Shown piece after piece: positions 55,030 through 64,000 of a DNA stretch of 64,000 nucleotides (positions are counted from its first letter, which is position 1; every line of letters starts with the position of its first letter). The translations under genes and the position numbers were made by a program. The notes under the pieces were generated by a model, which was not told the DNA's origin, searched no databases, and was given only the letters and a program-made list of their open reading frames with translations. This DNA is from Conus ventricosus (taxonomy: Eukaryota; Mollusca; Gastropoda; Neogastropoda; Conidae): the NCBI GenBank assembly GCA_018398815.1, contig CM031628.1:3160256-3224255 (forward strand), given 5' to 3'.

Positions 55030-56400
55030 CCCAAAAGACCGTTCAGCGACGCCCCAGACCTGAGGCTGCAGATTATTCAAAAACGACTTAGTTCTGTGAA
55101 AAAAATGGTGTGATTCCTGTTCAGCAAGCAGGCTTTGGAAAAGGTCGTTGTACCACAGACCTTTAGTAAAACCCGACCAGTCACATTAAAAAAACAATTC
55201 TCCCACAGAAAAAATACTTTGGGTACATTTTTTATGTTAAAAAGCCTATGATGGCGTATGGCATGCAAGGTACTTTTCAAATGAAAAATGTTGGTATTTC
55301 TGGGAGAAAGTTTGATTATATTAAAAGCTTCCCAACAGAGAGAAGCATAGTGCACGGATTGGAAGAACTTATTCATCCCTTTTGGAATGTAGATATGGGT
55401 ATTCCTCAGGGATCAGTTATTGCTCCCCAAGTTGTTTACAATTCTAATCCATGATTTTTCCACATCTATGTCAAAAGCCACACACGTAGTTCAATATGCA
55501 GTTGATATCACTGTTTGGATTAAAATGTACATTAAGGAAGCATTCCAATAAAAGAACAATAACTTTGTACAGAAGTTGTACCAAAAGGAATTGGGTGAAT
55601 TTTCTATATATATATATGAAGAACAATGGATTAGAACTATCAGCAGAAAAAACAGTCTTCTGTTGTTTAACAATGGTGTGAACCCAAAGATGCTACCCTC
55701 GCTTTTGCTGGGATGGTCAGATTCTAGAATATAAACAAAAAGTTACATTCCTGGGGGTGTTTTTAACCCCAAAGCTGAACTTGAAAACCATTTGAAAATT
55801 TGATTGAGAAAACAAGAAAAAAAATGAAACGTTCATAAAACAATATGTTGTCAACCATGGGGTCAGGACTGTCATACCCTTTTACATCTATACATCACTT
55901 TAGTCTGATCAAAAATTTACATATGGGCAGGAAGTGTATTTCTCTGCACCTAATTCTCTTTTGAAGAGTTTGCAAAGCTTGGATAGTAAGGCCAAGAAAT
56001 TAGCTCTGGGATTCCACTTCTACAAACACTTATAATTGTAATAAAGAAACAAGATATTGCTACTAAATGGAGAAGCGAATATTGGGTGTGTCCAAATATA
56101 TTGTCAGAAGTCTTTCTGTTGAAAAGTTCAGTGGACTGAAGAACTACTGATGGATTCCAGTAAAGATTTTTCCCAAGAGTTCTACCACATATCATATATC
56201 CAAGCAATTAGAACTACACATTGCTTGATGTCACATTTTGATATTGATATTACTGCTGTACCAGAATTTCCTGCGGTACCTTCATGCCTGCTTTGGAGCA
56301 CCTAAATGCTTCTTTTGATTATAAATCACTATGTTAAAGAAATGTGATAATGTAAATATTTTAACAAATGATTGGTGAACATTTAGAAAACAACTATTCA
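55030..56400 (+). mobile_element. I-type LINE, reverse transcriptase part, copy II
   Basis: A frame-broken ORF2 fragment: QAGFGKGRCTTD (about 55119-55155), a VKKAYDG stretch (55235-55256), MGIPQGSVIAP (55396-55428), QYAVDITVW (55492-55518) at the RT active site, then KNNGLELSAEKT (55620-55655) and KVTFLGVFLTPK-like text (55740-55775). The polymerase box reads Y-A-V-D instead of Y-A-D-D, so a catalytic Asp is missing. It is cut by the N gap after HLENNYS-like coding. Copy III is cleaner. Confidence 0.75.
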
Positions 56401-56500
56401 NNNNNNNNNNNNNNNNNNNNNNNNNNNNNNNNNNNNNNNNNNNNNNNNNNNNNNNNNNNNNNNNNNNNNNNNNNNNNNNNNNNNNNNNNNNNNNNNNNNN
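56401..56500. other. Scaffold gap (100 N)
   Basis: Second 100-N placeholder. It interrupts the copy II LINE at the point equivalent to about 63308 in copy III. Confidence 0.95.
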
Positions 56501-57128
56501 ACCCGCACGGGCCAAGGAAACAGGGCCCCCGAGAGACCTGGCACTAACTATGACTCGAAGTCACTCAGCTCGACTAACGGCGCTGCCGCCGCAACTACAA
56601 GGCGCGTCCACTCGACGAACACCAGGGACCGAAGTGAAGCTACCCCAACGCATTCCGACCTGGTCGGAATCAAGCGAACTCTACTCACAACACAAAACAC
56701 GATTGGTCATAGCAGCGTATCCCTCCGCAGAGCTGACACGCCGGACCAACGGACTAGTTGTTGCTCGTGCAACAACACGACAATTTACCACAACAACTCA
56801 CAGACTTGACAACACCAACAACAGCCGATATCCTGCCCCGCCTTCGATAGTGTAGAACCCAAGTAACAAAAGGGTAACATCGGGAATGAAACCAACCTCC
56901 CGCTTCCATCCTTCAACAAGTCAAGATTGGAACTCAAGAATATTGTAATGTCTTATTTCCCCAGCCCCCTACCTAGCCTAACCTTCCACCTTAACAAAAA
57001 CCCCAATCTTACACACGCACACTCGCACACACACATATACACATTGCACACGCGCACACGCTCTCTATTTCGGAATTACCATTACTCCAAACACATAGAC
57101 CGCTGAATTACTACCGCCGATCGGTGAC
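56501..57128 (+). other. Unassigned contig start with one open frame
   Basis: An open frame of 102 codons (56550-56855; about 57% GC, Thr/Arg-rich, including LTRRTNGLVVARATTRQF) is followed by CA repeats (57000-57065). I do not recognise it. Composition differs from the blocks on both sides, so it may be the end of a retroelement. The junction with copy III is at GACAGC/TTTTTATTCATTGATC near 57129. Confidence 0.35.
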
Positions 57129-57644
57129 AGCTTTTTATTCATTGATCATTTCTGTTCTTGCTACCAAGCGTTATTATCAATCTACCATGATTACTGTCAT
57201 CACTAAACAAACGAACAAACAAACCCTGCTGTTCTACTTCCCTCCACCCCCTCTCCTTTCTCCCCTCTGTATTTAGCCCTGTTAATACTACAACTATTAT
57301 CGTCATATCACCACCAAAAGTAACAGTATTCTTCCTCTTATGATCTAAATGTTTTTACATCATCACTATCATCATTTTTGTTGCTATCATTATTATTATT
57401 ATTGTCATCATTATTGTTTCAACTCCCATGATCCTCTTCCCAACGGCCTTGGTTTCATTCAACGCCCACTTTGCACCGACGATGAGAAGAGAAGTGGTTG
57501 CTGGTCCTTGTCCTAAATGTTGTTTGGTTTTGCCTGAAGAAGACCTTAGAGGTCAAAATGCATCGTGTTTTGTCCTGTCACTGTTTGTCTGGATTGTCTT
57601 GCGGAACTGATAACCTTAGAAGTTGCTTTATCTTGATTTGCTTT

Positions 57645-57760
57645 ATCTTTACACACACACGCGCACATGCTCACACACACACACACACACACACACACCA
57701 CACACACACATAGGAACATGCGCACACACGCTCACAAACACACTCGCACACGCGTCCCTG
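57645..57760. repeat. CA microsatellite next to array C, copy III
   Basis: ACACAC run longer than in copy II. The preceding 57140-57640 holds no gene. Confidence 0.85.
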
Positions 57761-58175
57761 TGAGCACCAGTATATGGCTCAAACTGAACAATGTACCCTG
57801 TCCCATGTGAGCACCAGTATATGGCTCGAACTGAACAATGTGTCCTGTCCCATGTGAGCACCAGTATATGGCTCAAACTGAACAATGTACCCTGTCCCAT
57901 GTGAGCACCAGTATATGGCTCAAACTGACAATGTATCCTGTCCCATGTGAGCACCAGTATATGGCTCAAACTGAACAATGTACCCTGTCCCTGTGAGCAC
58001 CAGTATATGGCTCAAACTGAACAATGTACCCTGTCCCATGTGAGCACCAGTATATGGCTCAAACTGAACAATGTACCCTGTCCCATGTGAGCACCAGTAT
58101 ATGGCTCAAACTGAACAATGTACCCTGTCCCATGTGAGCACCAGTATATGGCTCAAACTGAACAATGTGTCCTGT
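57760..58175 (+). repeat. Minisatellite C, copy III
   Basis: Nine well-preserved units with the same 47-bp text as copies I and II. The following 58175-58800 is shared non-repetitive sequence without a gene. Confidence 0.9.
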
Positions 58176-58814
58176 CGGATCAGCGAGAGTCCACAGTCCT
58201 CTCCTTCCCATGCATGTCTGAAGCGTGCATGGAGCTGATGTTTTTTTTCTGTTCAAATTTGCAGGGAAACTTACACTGCCGCAAAAATCATTTCTGACAG
58301 GTTTCTTCATAGACACTGAACTATCCAGTAATGTGTCATCAAGTCAATAATGGCTTTAGAAATCAAATGACACTCACTGACTTTCATCTCCAAATTGTGT
58401 GGCCATCTCTTTGCAGTTGCTCACAAATAACTCCAGTATCAAAAAGAATTCATGGCTGGAAGGTGAAAAAAAAATCACTTGAACAAGGGTAGGCAACTCT
58501 ATTAGCAATGTCTTAAAACCAAAACTTATGCAGTTCATTATTTTGCTATCAAAACCATGTCGGATTTACCTGCTTTTTTAAAAAAAAAAAGGGTTTTCAG
58601 GAACATTTCACTATGCTGATATTAGATTCATGTTCTTATAAAGACTTTTCCCAAAACATTCATTGTGTTTACAACAAATTTACCTTCTGTAAAGAACTGG
58701 TTTTGCTAGAACTTTCTCTCTGTGTTTACACGGGATTTTCCTCCATTGAATTATGTGTTAGTCTGGTACACATTTCTGTTTGTTTATGCCAGATTAATCT
58801 CTTCATCTATTGTT

Positions 58815-58818
58815 GTTG

Positions 58819-58885
<67 letters not shown>

Positions 58886-58890
58886 TGAGG
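58815..58890. repeat. GT microsatellite, copy III
   Basis: TGTGTG run of about 70 bases. It gives Val/Cys open frames that are not genes. Confidence 0.9.
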
Positions 58891-59094
58891 AATTGTTTCC
58901 ATTGTTGTACTGCATTTTCTTGTTTATCTAGGACATTTCTGTTTGTTTATGCCAGATTAATCTGCTTCAACTATTGTTGTTTTGTGTGTGTGTGTCAAGA
59001 ATATGTTTCCATTGCTGTACTGCATTTACTTATTTATCTAGGACATTTGTTTTTGTTTGTTTTTTCAGGATTTAGCATTTTTCCAGTACTTAAA

Positions 59095-59290
59095 TGTTTG
59101 AAGTATTTTTCTCTGTGTTTATACCAGGTTTACTTTCTTCAATGTACTTGTTTGTCTGGAACATTTCTCTGTGTTTATACCAGGTTTACTTTCTTCAATG
59201 TACTTGTTTGTCTGGAACATTTCTCTGTGTTTATACCAGGTTTACTTTCTTCAATGTACTTGTTTGTCTGGAACAGTTTTTCTGTGTATG
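59095..59290 (+). repeat. Minisatellite B, copy III
   Basis: About three and a half units, against about seven in copy II and nine in copy I. Confidence 0.9.
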
Positions 59291-59519
59291 TACTGATATT
59301 ACCTTCTTTAAACACCTGTTTGCTGGAAACATCGTTCTCTTTTTTTTATAACAAATTAAGGCAAGAGGTGGCACGAAAATTAAACCATTGTTCTTTTAAA
59401 ACTTCTTCATTTTTTTTCTATTGTTATGTTAAAAAAAAACATGGCAAAAACCATATTTGGGTGATTTCAAAGCTCTTGTGTGATTTGAGACCACAAGTGG
59501 GGCAAAATGATGAGAAAAA

Positions 59520-59995
59520 AACCAGTTCATAACAAGAACTGTATTTCTATCATAGCAGACATGTTAGGCACTTGAAACATGACTTCATAACAAGAACTGT
59601 ATTTCTATCATAGCAGATATGTTGGGCACTTGAAACATGACTTCATAACAAGAACTGTATTTCTATCATAGCAGATATGTTGGGCACTTGAAATATGACT
59701 TCATAACAAGAACTGTATTTCTATCATAGCAGACATGTTGGGCACTTGAAACATGACTTCACAACAAGAACTGTATTTCTATCATAGCAGACATGTTAGG
59801 CACTTGAAACATGACTTGATAACAAGAACTGTATTTCTATTCATAGCAGACATGTTGGGCATTGAAACATGACTTCATAACAAGAACTGTATTTCTATCA
59901 TAGCAGACATGTTGGGCACTTGAAACATGACTTCATAACAAGAACTGTCTTTCTATCATAGCAGACATGTTAGGCACTTGAAACATGACTTTTCT
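59520..59995 (+). repeat. Minisatellite D, copy III
   Basis: Eight units nearly identical to those of copy II. The following 59995-60640 is shared AT-rich sequence without a gene. Confidence 0.9.
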
Positions 59996-60639
59996 TGTTT
60001 TGCTGAGCTATAGTAATGCAATTACAAAAGGATTTTTATATATCTAAACTGCTTTTTTTTTTCAATAATTTTTTTTCCATATCAGGCTTTGCGTTTCATT
60101 GCTTTTGAATTTTTCAAATTGAAATAGCAAATGATAAGTGCTGTTTAGACATATAAATAAAATGTAAATGCATGCAGAAATCATTTCTGATCAAAAGAAA
60201 AAAAAATTACCAAGCTAGCTAGTCTGAATCCAGAGATATTGTGTTCCTTGCACATCAACCGTTGTCGAAAAAGTGATTTTGAGAAAACGACATTTGAAAA
60301 TAAAGAAGTTGAGTAATTTTCATACACACCTCCTTCAAGCAAAGTCATTTTTTTACTACGAAAAATGTGAAAATAGACAAAATGAACGCCACAGATGGTT
60401 TCAACAGACTTTCTGAGCACAAAAACACATAAAACCCGAAACATGATTTTTTAAAGACAATGGTCAAATTTTCGTGCCAACTCTCCCCTTAATCTTCTTT
60501 AAACTCTTTTTTCCCAGAAATATTGTTTTACGTTTGTACAGGATGTATCTTATCTAAAGTACTTGTTTGTCTGGAATAATTTCTCCGTGTTTTATGCCGG
60601 ATTTACCTTCTGTTAAGGTTTTGTTTGACTGGAACAGTC

Positions 60640-61025
60640 CTCTGTCTGCTGATGCTGGAATTACTTCTTTAAATTAACTTTTATATGGGATAGTCCTCTC
60701 TCTTTGTTTTGACCAGATTTACCTTCTTTAAATCCTCTTTTATATGGGATTGTCCTCTCTCTTTGTTATGCCAGATTCACCTTCTTTAAATCATCTTTTA
60801 TATGGATAGTCCTCTCTCTTTGTTATGCCAGATTCACCTTCTTTAATCCTCTTTTATTAGGGATAGTCCTCTCTCTTTGTTATGCCAGATTTACTTCTTT
60901 AAATCATCTTTTATATGGGATAGTCCTCTCTCTTTGTTATGCCAGATTTACCTTCTTTAAATCATCTTTTATATGGAATAGTCCTCTCTCTTTGTTATGC
61001 AGATTTACCTTCTTTAAAAGACTTA
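60640..61025 (+). repeat. Minisatellite A, copy III
   Basis: Six to seven units matching copy II. Confidence 0.9.
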
Positions 61026-61339
61026 TTCCCCCCTTTTTTCAGAACATTGCCCTCTGTGTCTCTCCTAGCCTCACCTCTTGACAATGATTCCGTCTCGGCA
61101 AAGAACTCATAGTTAAGGATGTGTTTTTGATAGTTAGTGACAATGTTTTTTTTTTAGATGTTGTTTAAACAAAGTCTCTGCTCTCTCATCATTCTACGTC
61201 ATCTTCGTGTATGCTGTCCATGCATGTGCCAAAGGGAAATTGGTCTATAGTACCAATGCTTTCAACATGTGAATACATTGTAATTATGCTCCATTGTCAA
61301 TTGTATGATCATTCACTTCCAGATATCCTGGTGTACTGC

Positions 61340-61435
61340 GTGTGCATGTGCATGCATGTGTGTGTGTGTGTGTGTGTGTTGTGTGTGTGTGTGTGTGTTG
61401 TGTGTGTATGTGTGTGTGTGTGCGTGCGCGCAGAA
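61340..61435. repeat. GT microsatellite marking the hAT empty site
   Basis: GTGTGTG run between the two flanks that surround the hAT element in copy II (51900 side and 54535 side). Confidence 0.8.
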
Positions 61436-61727
61436 ATCTACTGAAGCTATTGATTAGTACTTGATGAATAGATGCCAGTGTACTGACCTATTTTGTGATG
61501 GAGTTATTAAATGGTTGGTTGCTTTGGTTTCTTATCGTCTCTGCTTTTCAAAAGGTATATTGTTTTGTTACAACATGTCTTAAAATTTTTTTTTTCTGTT
61601 TGTAGTTACTTTCAATGACACAAAAATTTATTTGAGTGCAACATGTTCGACATTTCCCATCTGAAGTTAAACCATGTTTGATTTCTCAAAATAAGTGTTT
61701 TGGATTTTTTTTTTTTTCGTTTTGCTC

Positions 61728-61794
<67 letters not shown>

Positions 61795-61797
61795 TGT
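61728..61797. repeat. GT microsatellite, copy III
   Basis: Long TGTGTG run upstream of the LINE. Confidence 0.9.
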
Positions 61798-61984
61798 GAG
61801 GGAGAGAGATGTCCAGTTTTAGGTGTGCATCATGTAGTTTTCATGTGGAATCATTGTCACTGAAAGGCATCCCAAAGCCAGCAAGTCAGGATGTCCAGTA
61901 GTGGCTGATATCAACCCAAATGACCGTTCAGTGACGCCCCAGACCTGAGGGTGCAGATTATTCAAAAACGACTGTTATGTTACT

Positions 61985-64000
61985 GTGAAAAAAAATGGTG
62001 TGATTCCTGTTCAGCAAGCAGGCTTTGGAAAAGGTCGTTGTACCACAGACCATTTAGCAGAACTGACCAGTCACATTAAAAAAACAATTCTCCCACAGAA
62101 AAAGTACTTTGGGTACATTTTTTATGTTTAAAAAAGCCTATGATGGCGTATGGCACGCAAGGCTACTTTTCAAATGAAAAAATGTTGGTATTTCTGGGAG
62201 AATGTTTGAGTATATTAAAAGCTTCCTAACAGAAAGAGCATATGTGCACTGATTGGAAGAACTTACTCTACTCATCCTTTAGGAATGTAGATATGGGTAT
62301 TCCTCAGGGATCAGTTATTGCTCCCATGTTGTTTTACAATCCTAATCCATGATCTTCCCAAATCCATGTCAAAAGCCACACACGTAGTTCAATATGCAGT
62401 TGATATCGCTGTTTGGATTAACTGTACATTTAGGAAGCATTCCAATAAAAGACAATAAACTTTGTACAGAAGTTGTACCAAAGGAATTGGATGAATTATC
62501 TATATATATGAAGAACAATGGATTAGAACTATCAGGAGAAAAAACATGTCTTCTGTTGTTTAACAATGGTGAGAACCCAAAGATGCTACCCTGGCTTTTG
62601 CTGGATGGTCAGATTCTAGAATATAAACAAAAAGTTAAATTCCTGGGGGTATTTTTAACCCCTAAGCTGAACTAGAAAACACATTTGAAAATTTGATTGA
62701 GAAAACAAGAAAAAGATGAAACGTTCTTAAAACAATATGTTGTCAACCATGGGGTCAGGACTGTCATACCCTTTTACATCTATACATCTCTTTAGTCCGA
62801 TCAAAATTGACATATGGGCAGGAAGTGTATTTCTCTGCACCTAATTCTCTTTTGAAGAGTTCGCAAAGCTTGGATAGTAAGGCCATGAAATTAGCTCTGG
62901 GAGTTCCACTTCATACAAACACTTATAAATGTAATAAAGAAACAAAGATACTACTACTAAATAAGAAGCAAATATTGGATGTGTCCAAATATATTGTCAA
63001 ATACATTGTCAGAAGTCTTTCTGTTGAAAATTCAGTTACTGAAGAAATACTGATGGATTCCAGTAAAGATTTTCCTAAGAGTTCTAAACACATTCATATA
63101 TCCAAGCAATTAGAAACTACACATCTGACTTGATGTCACATTGTGATATTGATATTACTGCTGCACACAATTTCCTGCGGTACCTCTAATGCCTGCTTTG
63201 GAGCACCTAGATGCTTCTTTTGATTATAAATACACTATGTTAAAGAAATGTGATAATGTAAATATTTTAACAACTGAAGTTGGTGAGCATTTAGAAAACA
63301 ACTATCCAAATCATTTAAAAGTGTTTACAGATGGGTCGGTAATGGAATCCTCTGACAGTGGTTCAGGTTTTATACCAACTTTAAATGTCAGGAAATCATA
63401 TCATTTAGGAAGGGGTTTTCAAGTTATACCTCAGAATTAAATGTAATATTGAAGGCTTTGATGTACAAATATGATACACCAATTGCTTTATATAAGATCT
63501 TACTGCGTGTTGATTCCAAATCTGTTTTACAATCACTAGAGTGTTGGGACTGCAAAGCTAAAAAAAGATTTGCTCTTTTAGATAAAACATCTACTGCATT
63601 ATTTCATAACTCTAGGTATAAGAACTGATTTTTGTTTGGGTCTCATCTCACTGTGGTATAAAGTGGAATGAAATCGCAGACAATTCTATCGGAAGAAAGA
63701 GCAAATACAAATGCTGAAACTTTATTATTAAAAAAAAAAATCCCTTAGATTTGTTCTCTTGTGAATCAATCCAAATTATGGAAGATGAATTTTAGTCAAA
63801 ATATGGCTTCTTAACCTTGTGCCCAAGACACATTGTCAGATTAATTCATAAATGAAGGCTAAATACTTGGGAACACTAAATATTCGCATGGTATAACTTG
63901 TGTCTGCAGAGAAACATTTCTGTGCGTCATCTTTTGTTTGAATGCTCAGTGTTGACCTCGCTCTATCAGGAGAAAGGCATTGAGATGAATAACTTTGATA
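61985..64000 (+). mobile_element. I-type LINE with RNase H, copy III (runs off the window)
   Basis: ORF2 is read in several frames: QAGFGKGRCTTD (about 62021-62056), KAYDGVWHA (62133-62160), MGIPQGSVIAP (62295-62328), QYAVDIAVW (62392-62418, with Val in place of the first catalytic Asp), KNNGLELSGEKT (62511-62546) and VKFLGVFLTPKLN (62633-62672). A thumb region follows (62807-63133, including MTYGQEVYFSAPNSLL). The RNase H domain shows FTDGSVMESS (63325-63355), RVDSKSVLQSLE (about 63507-63542) and HCGIKWNEIAD-like text (about 63649-63681). The C-terminal PRHIVRL segment begins near 63820. RNase H after RT places it in the I group. The 5' part with endonuclease is absent. Confidence 0.8.

Larger units (their letters stand above)
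44010..56400 (+). repeat. Complex block, copy II
   Basis: Direct-orientation copy. 44010-51550 matches copy I in reverse, and 47090-56400 matches copy III. It carries minisatellites G, F, E, C, B, D and A in order, an I-type LINE at the right end, and a hAT element (51923-54518) absent from copy III. It ends at an N gap. Confidence 0.8.
57129..64000 (+). repeat. Complex block, copy III
   Basis: Direct copy matching 47090-56400 minus the hAT element: minisatellites C, B, D and A, then the shared flank and the I-type LINE. The match begins abruptly at 57129 and continues to the end of the window. Confidence 0.85.

Noticed and set aside
1..64000. tRNA or rRNA genes
   Set aside because: I saw no cloverleaf with A and B box spacing and no conserved rRNA core sequence. 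I could not run a covariance search, which would settle it.

Overview
This is eukaryotic, repeat-dominated genomic DNA, most likely from a marine invertebrate and probably a mollusc (gastropod-like; low certainty). The grounds are the density of TGTC/CA/CT microsatellites, many minisatellites, CR1- and I-type LINEs, hAT transposons, a Gmr1-like LTR retrotransposon, retroposon tails ending in TATAAGCAACA, and a metazoan-type virus-like capsid gene cluster. I found no bacterial operon structure, no rRNA or tRNA gene, and no host gene that I can name. The window is three contigs joined across two 100-bp N gaps (32517-32616 and 56401-56500). Base accuracy is poor in 1-11300 and about 39000-41700, where homopolymers are distorted, so many reading-frame breaks may be sequencing error rather than decay.

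Layout. 1-11300: a distorted contig end holding a degenerate ~200-bp tandem satellite, a ~28-bp minisatellite and simple repeats. 11300-15130: trinucleotide and CT/TGTC microsatellites, two candidate host exons of unknown identity (12064-12489 and 12872-13105), a LINE endonuclease fragment and small minisatellites. 15132-22573: a decayed Ty3/gypsy-superfamily LTR retrotransposon inserted in a CA microsatellite. Its domain order is gag-protease-integrase-reverse transcriptase-RNase H, the copia-like order known from Gmr1-type elements. Its 3' end is tandemly duplicated. 23098-32516: an inverted copy (copy I) of a complex block of LINE pieces and at least six minisatellite families. 32617-40840: a compact virus-like cluster comprising a major capsid-like gene, two other structural-type genes, a minor-capsid-like gene and a small coiled-coil gene. 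The genes lie in divergent pairs behind a shared TTTTTATTTT/ATAAAAA start-site motif, and one is split by a 2.0-kb hAT element. 40844-43720: a long hairpin, retroposon tails, a LINE 5' end with a 2A-like motif, and a 59-bp minisatellite. 44010-56400: direct copy (II) of the block, carrying a 2.6-kb hAT element and an I-type LINE. 57129-64000: a further direct copy (III), without the hAT, with the LINE running off the window.

The features read best as layers of mobile DNA. The three block copies share the same minisatellites in the same order with different repeat counts, and they differ by clean insertions: a CR1-type LINE only in copy I and a hAT only in copy II. Because copies meet at scaffold gaps, some of them may be allelic haplotigs placed in series rather than true duplications. 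The most unusual content is the virus-like structural gene cluster with its repeated promoter-like motif, and the gypsy-type element with its integrase ahead of the reverse transcriptase.
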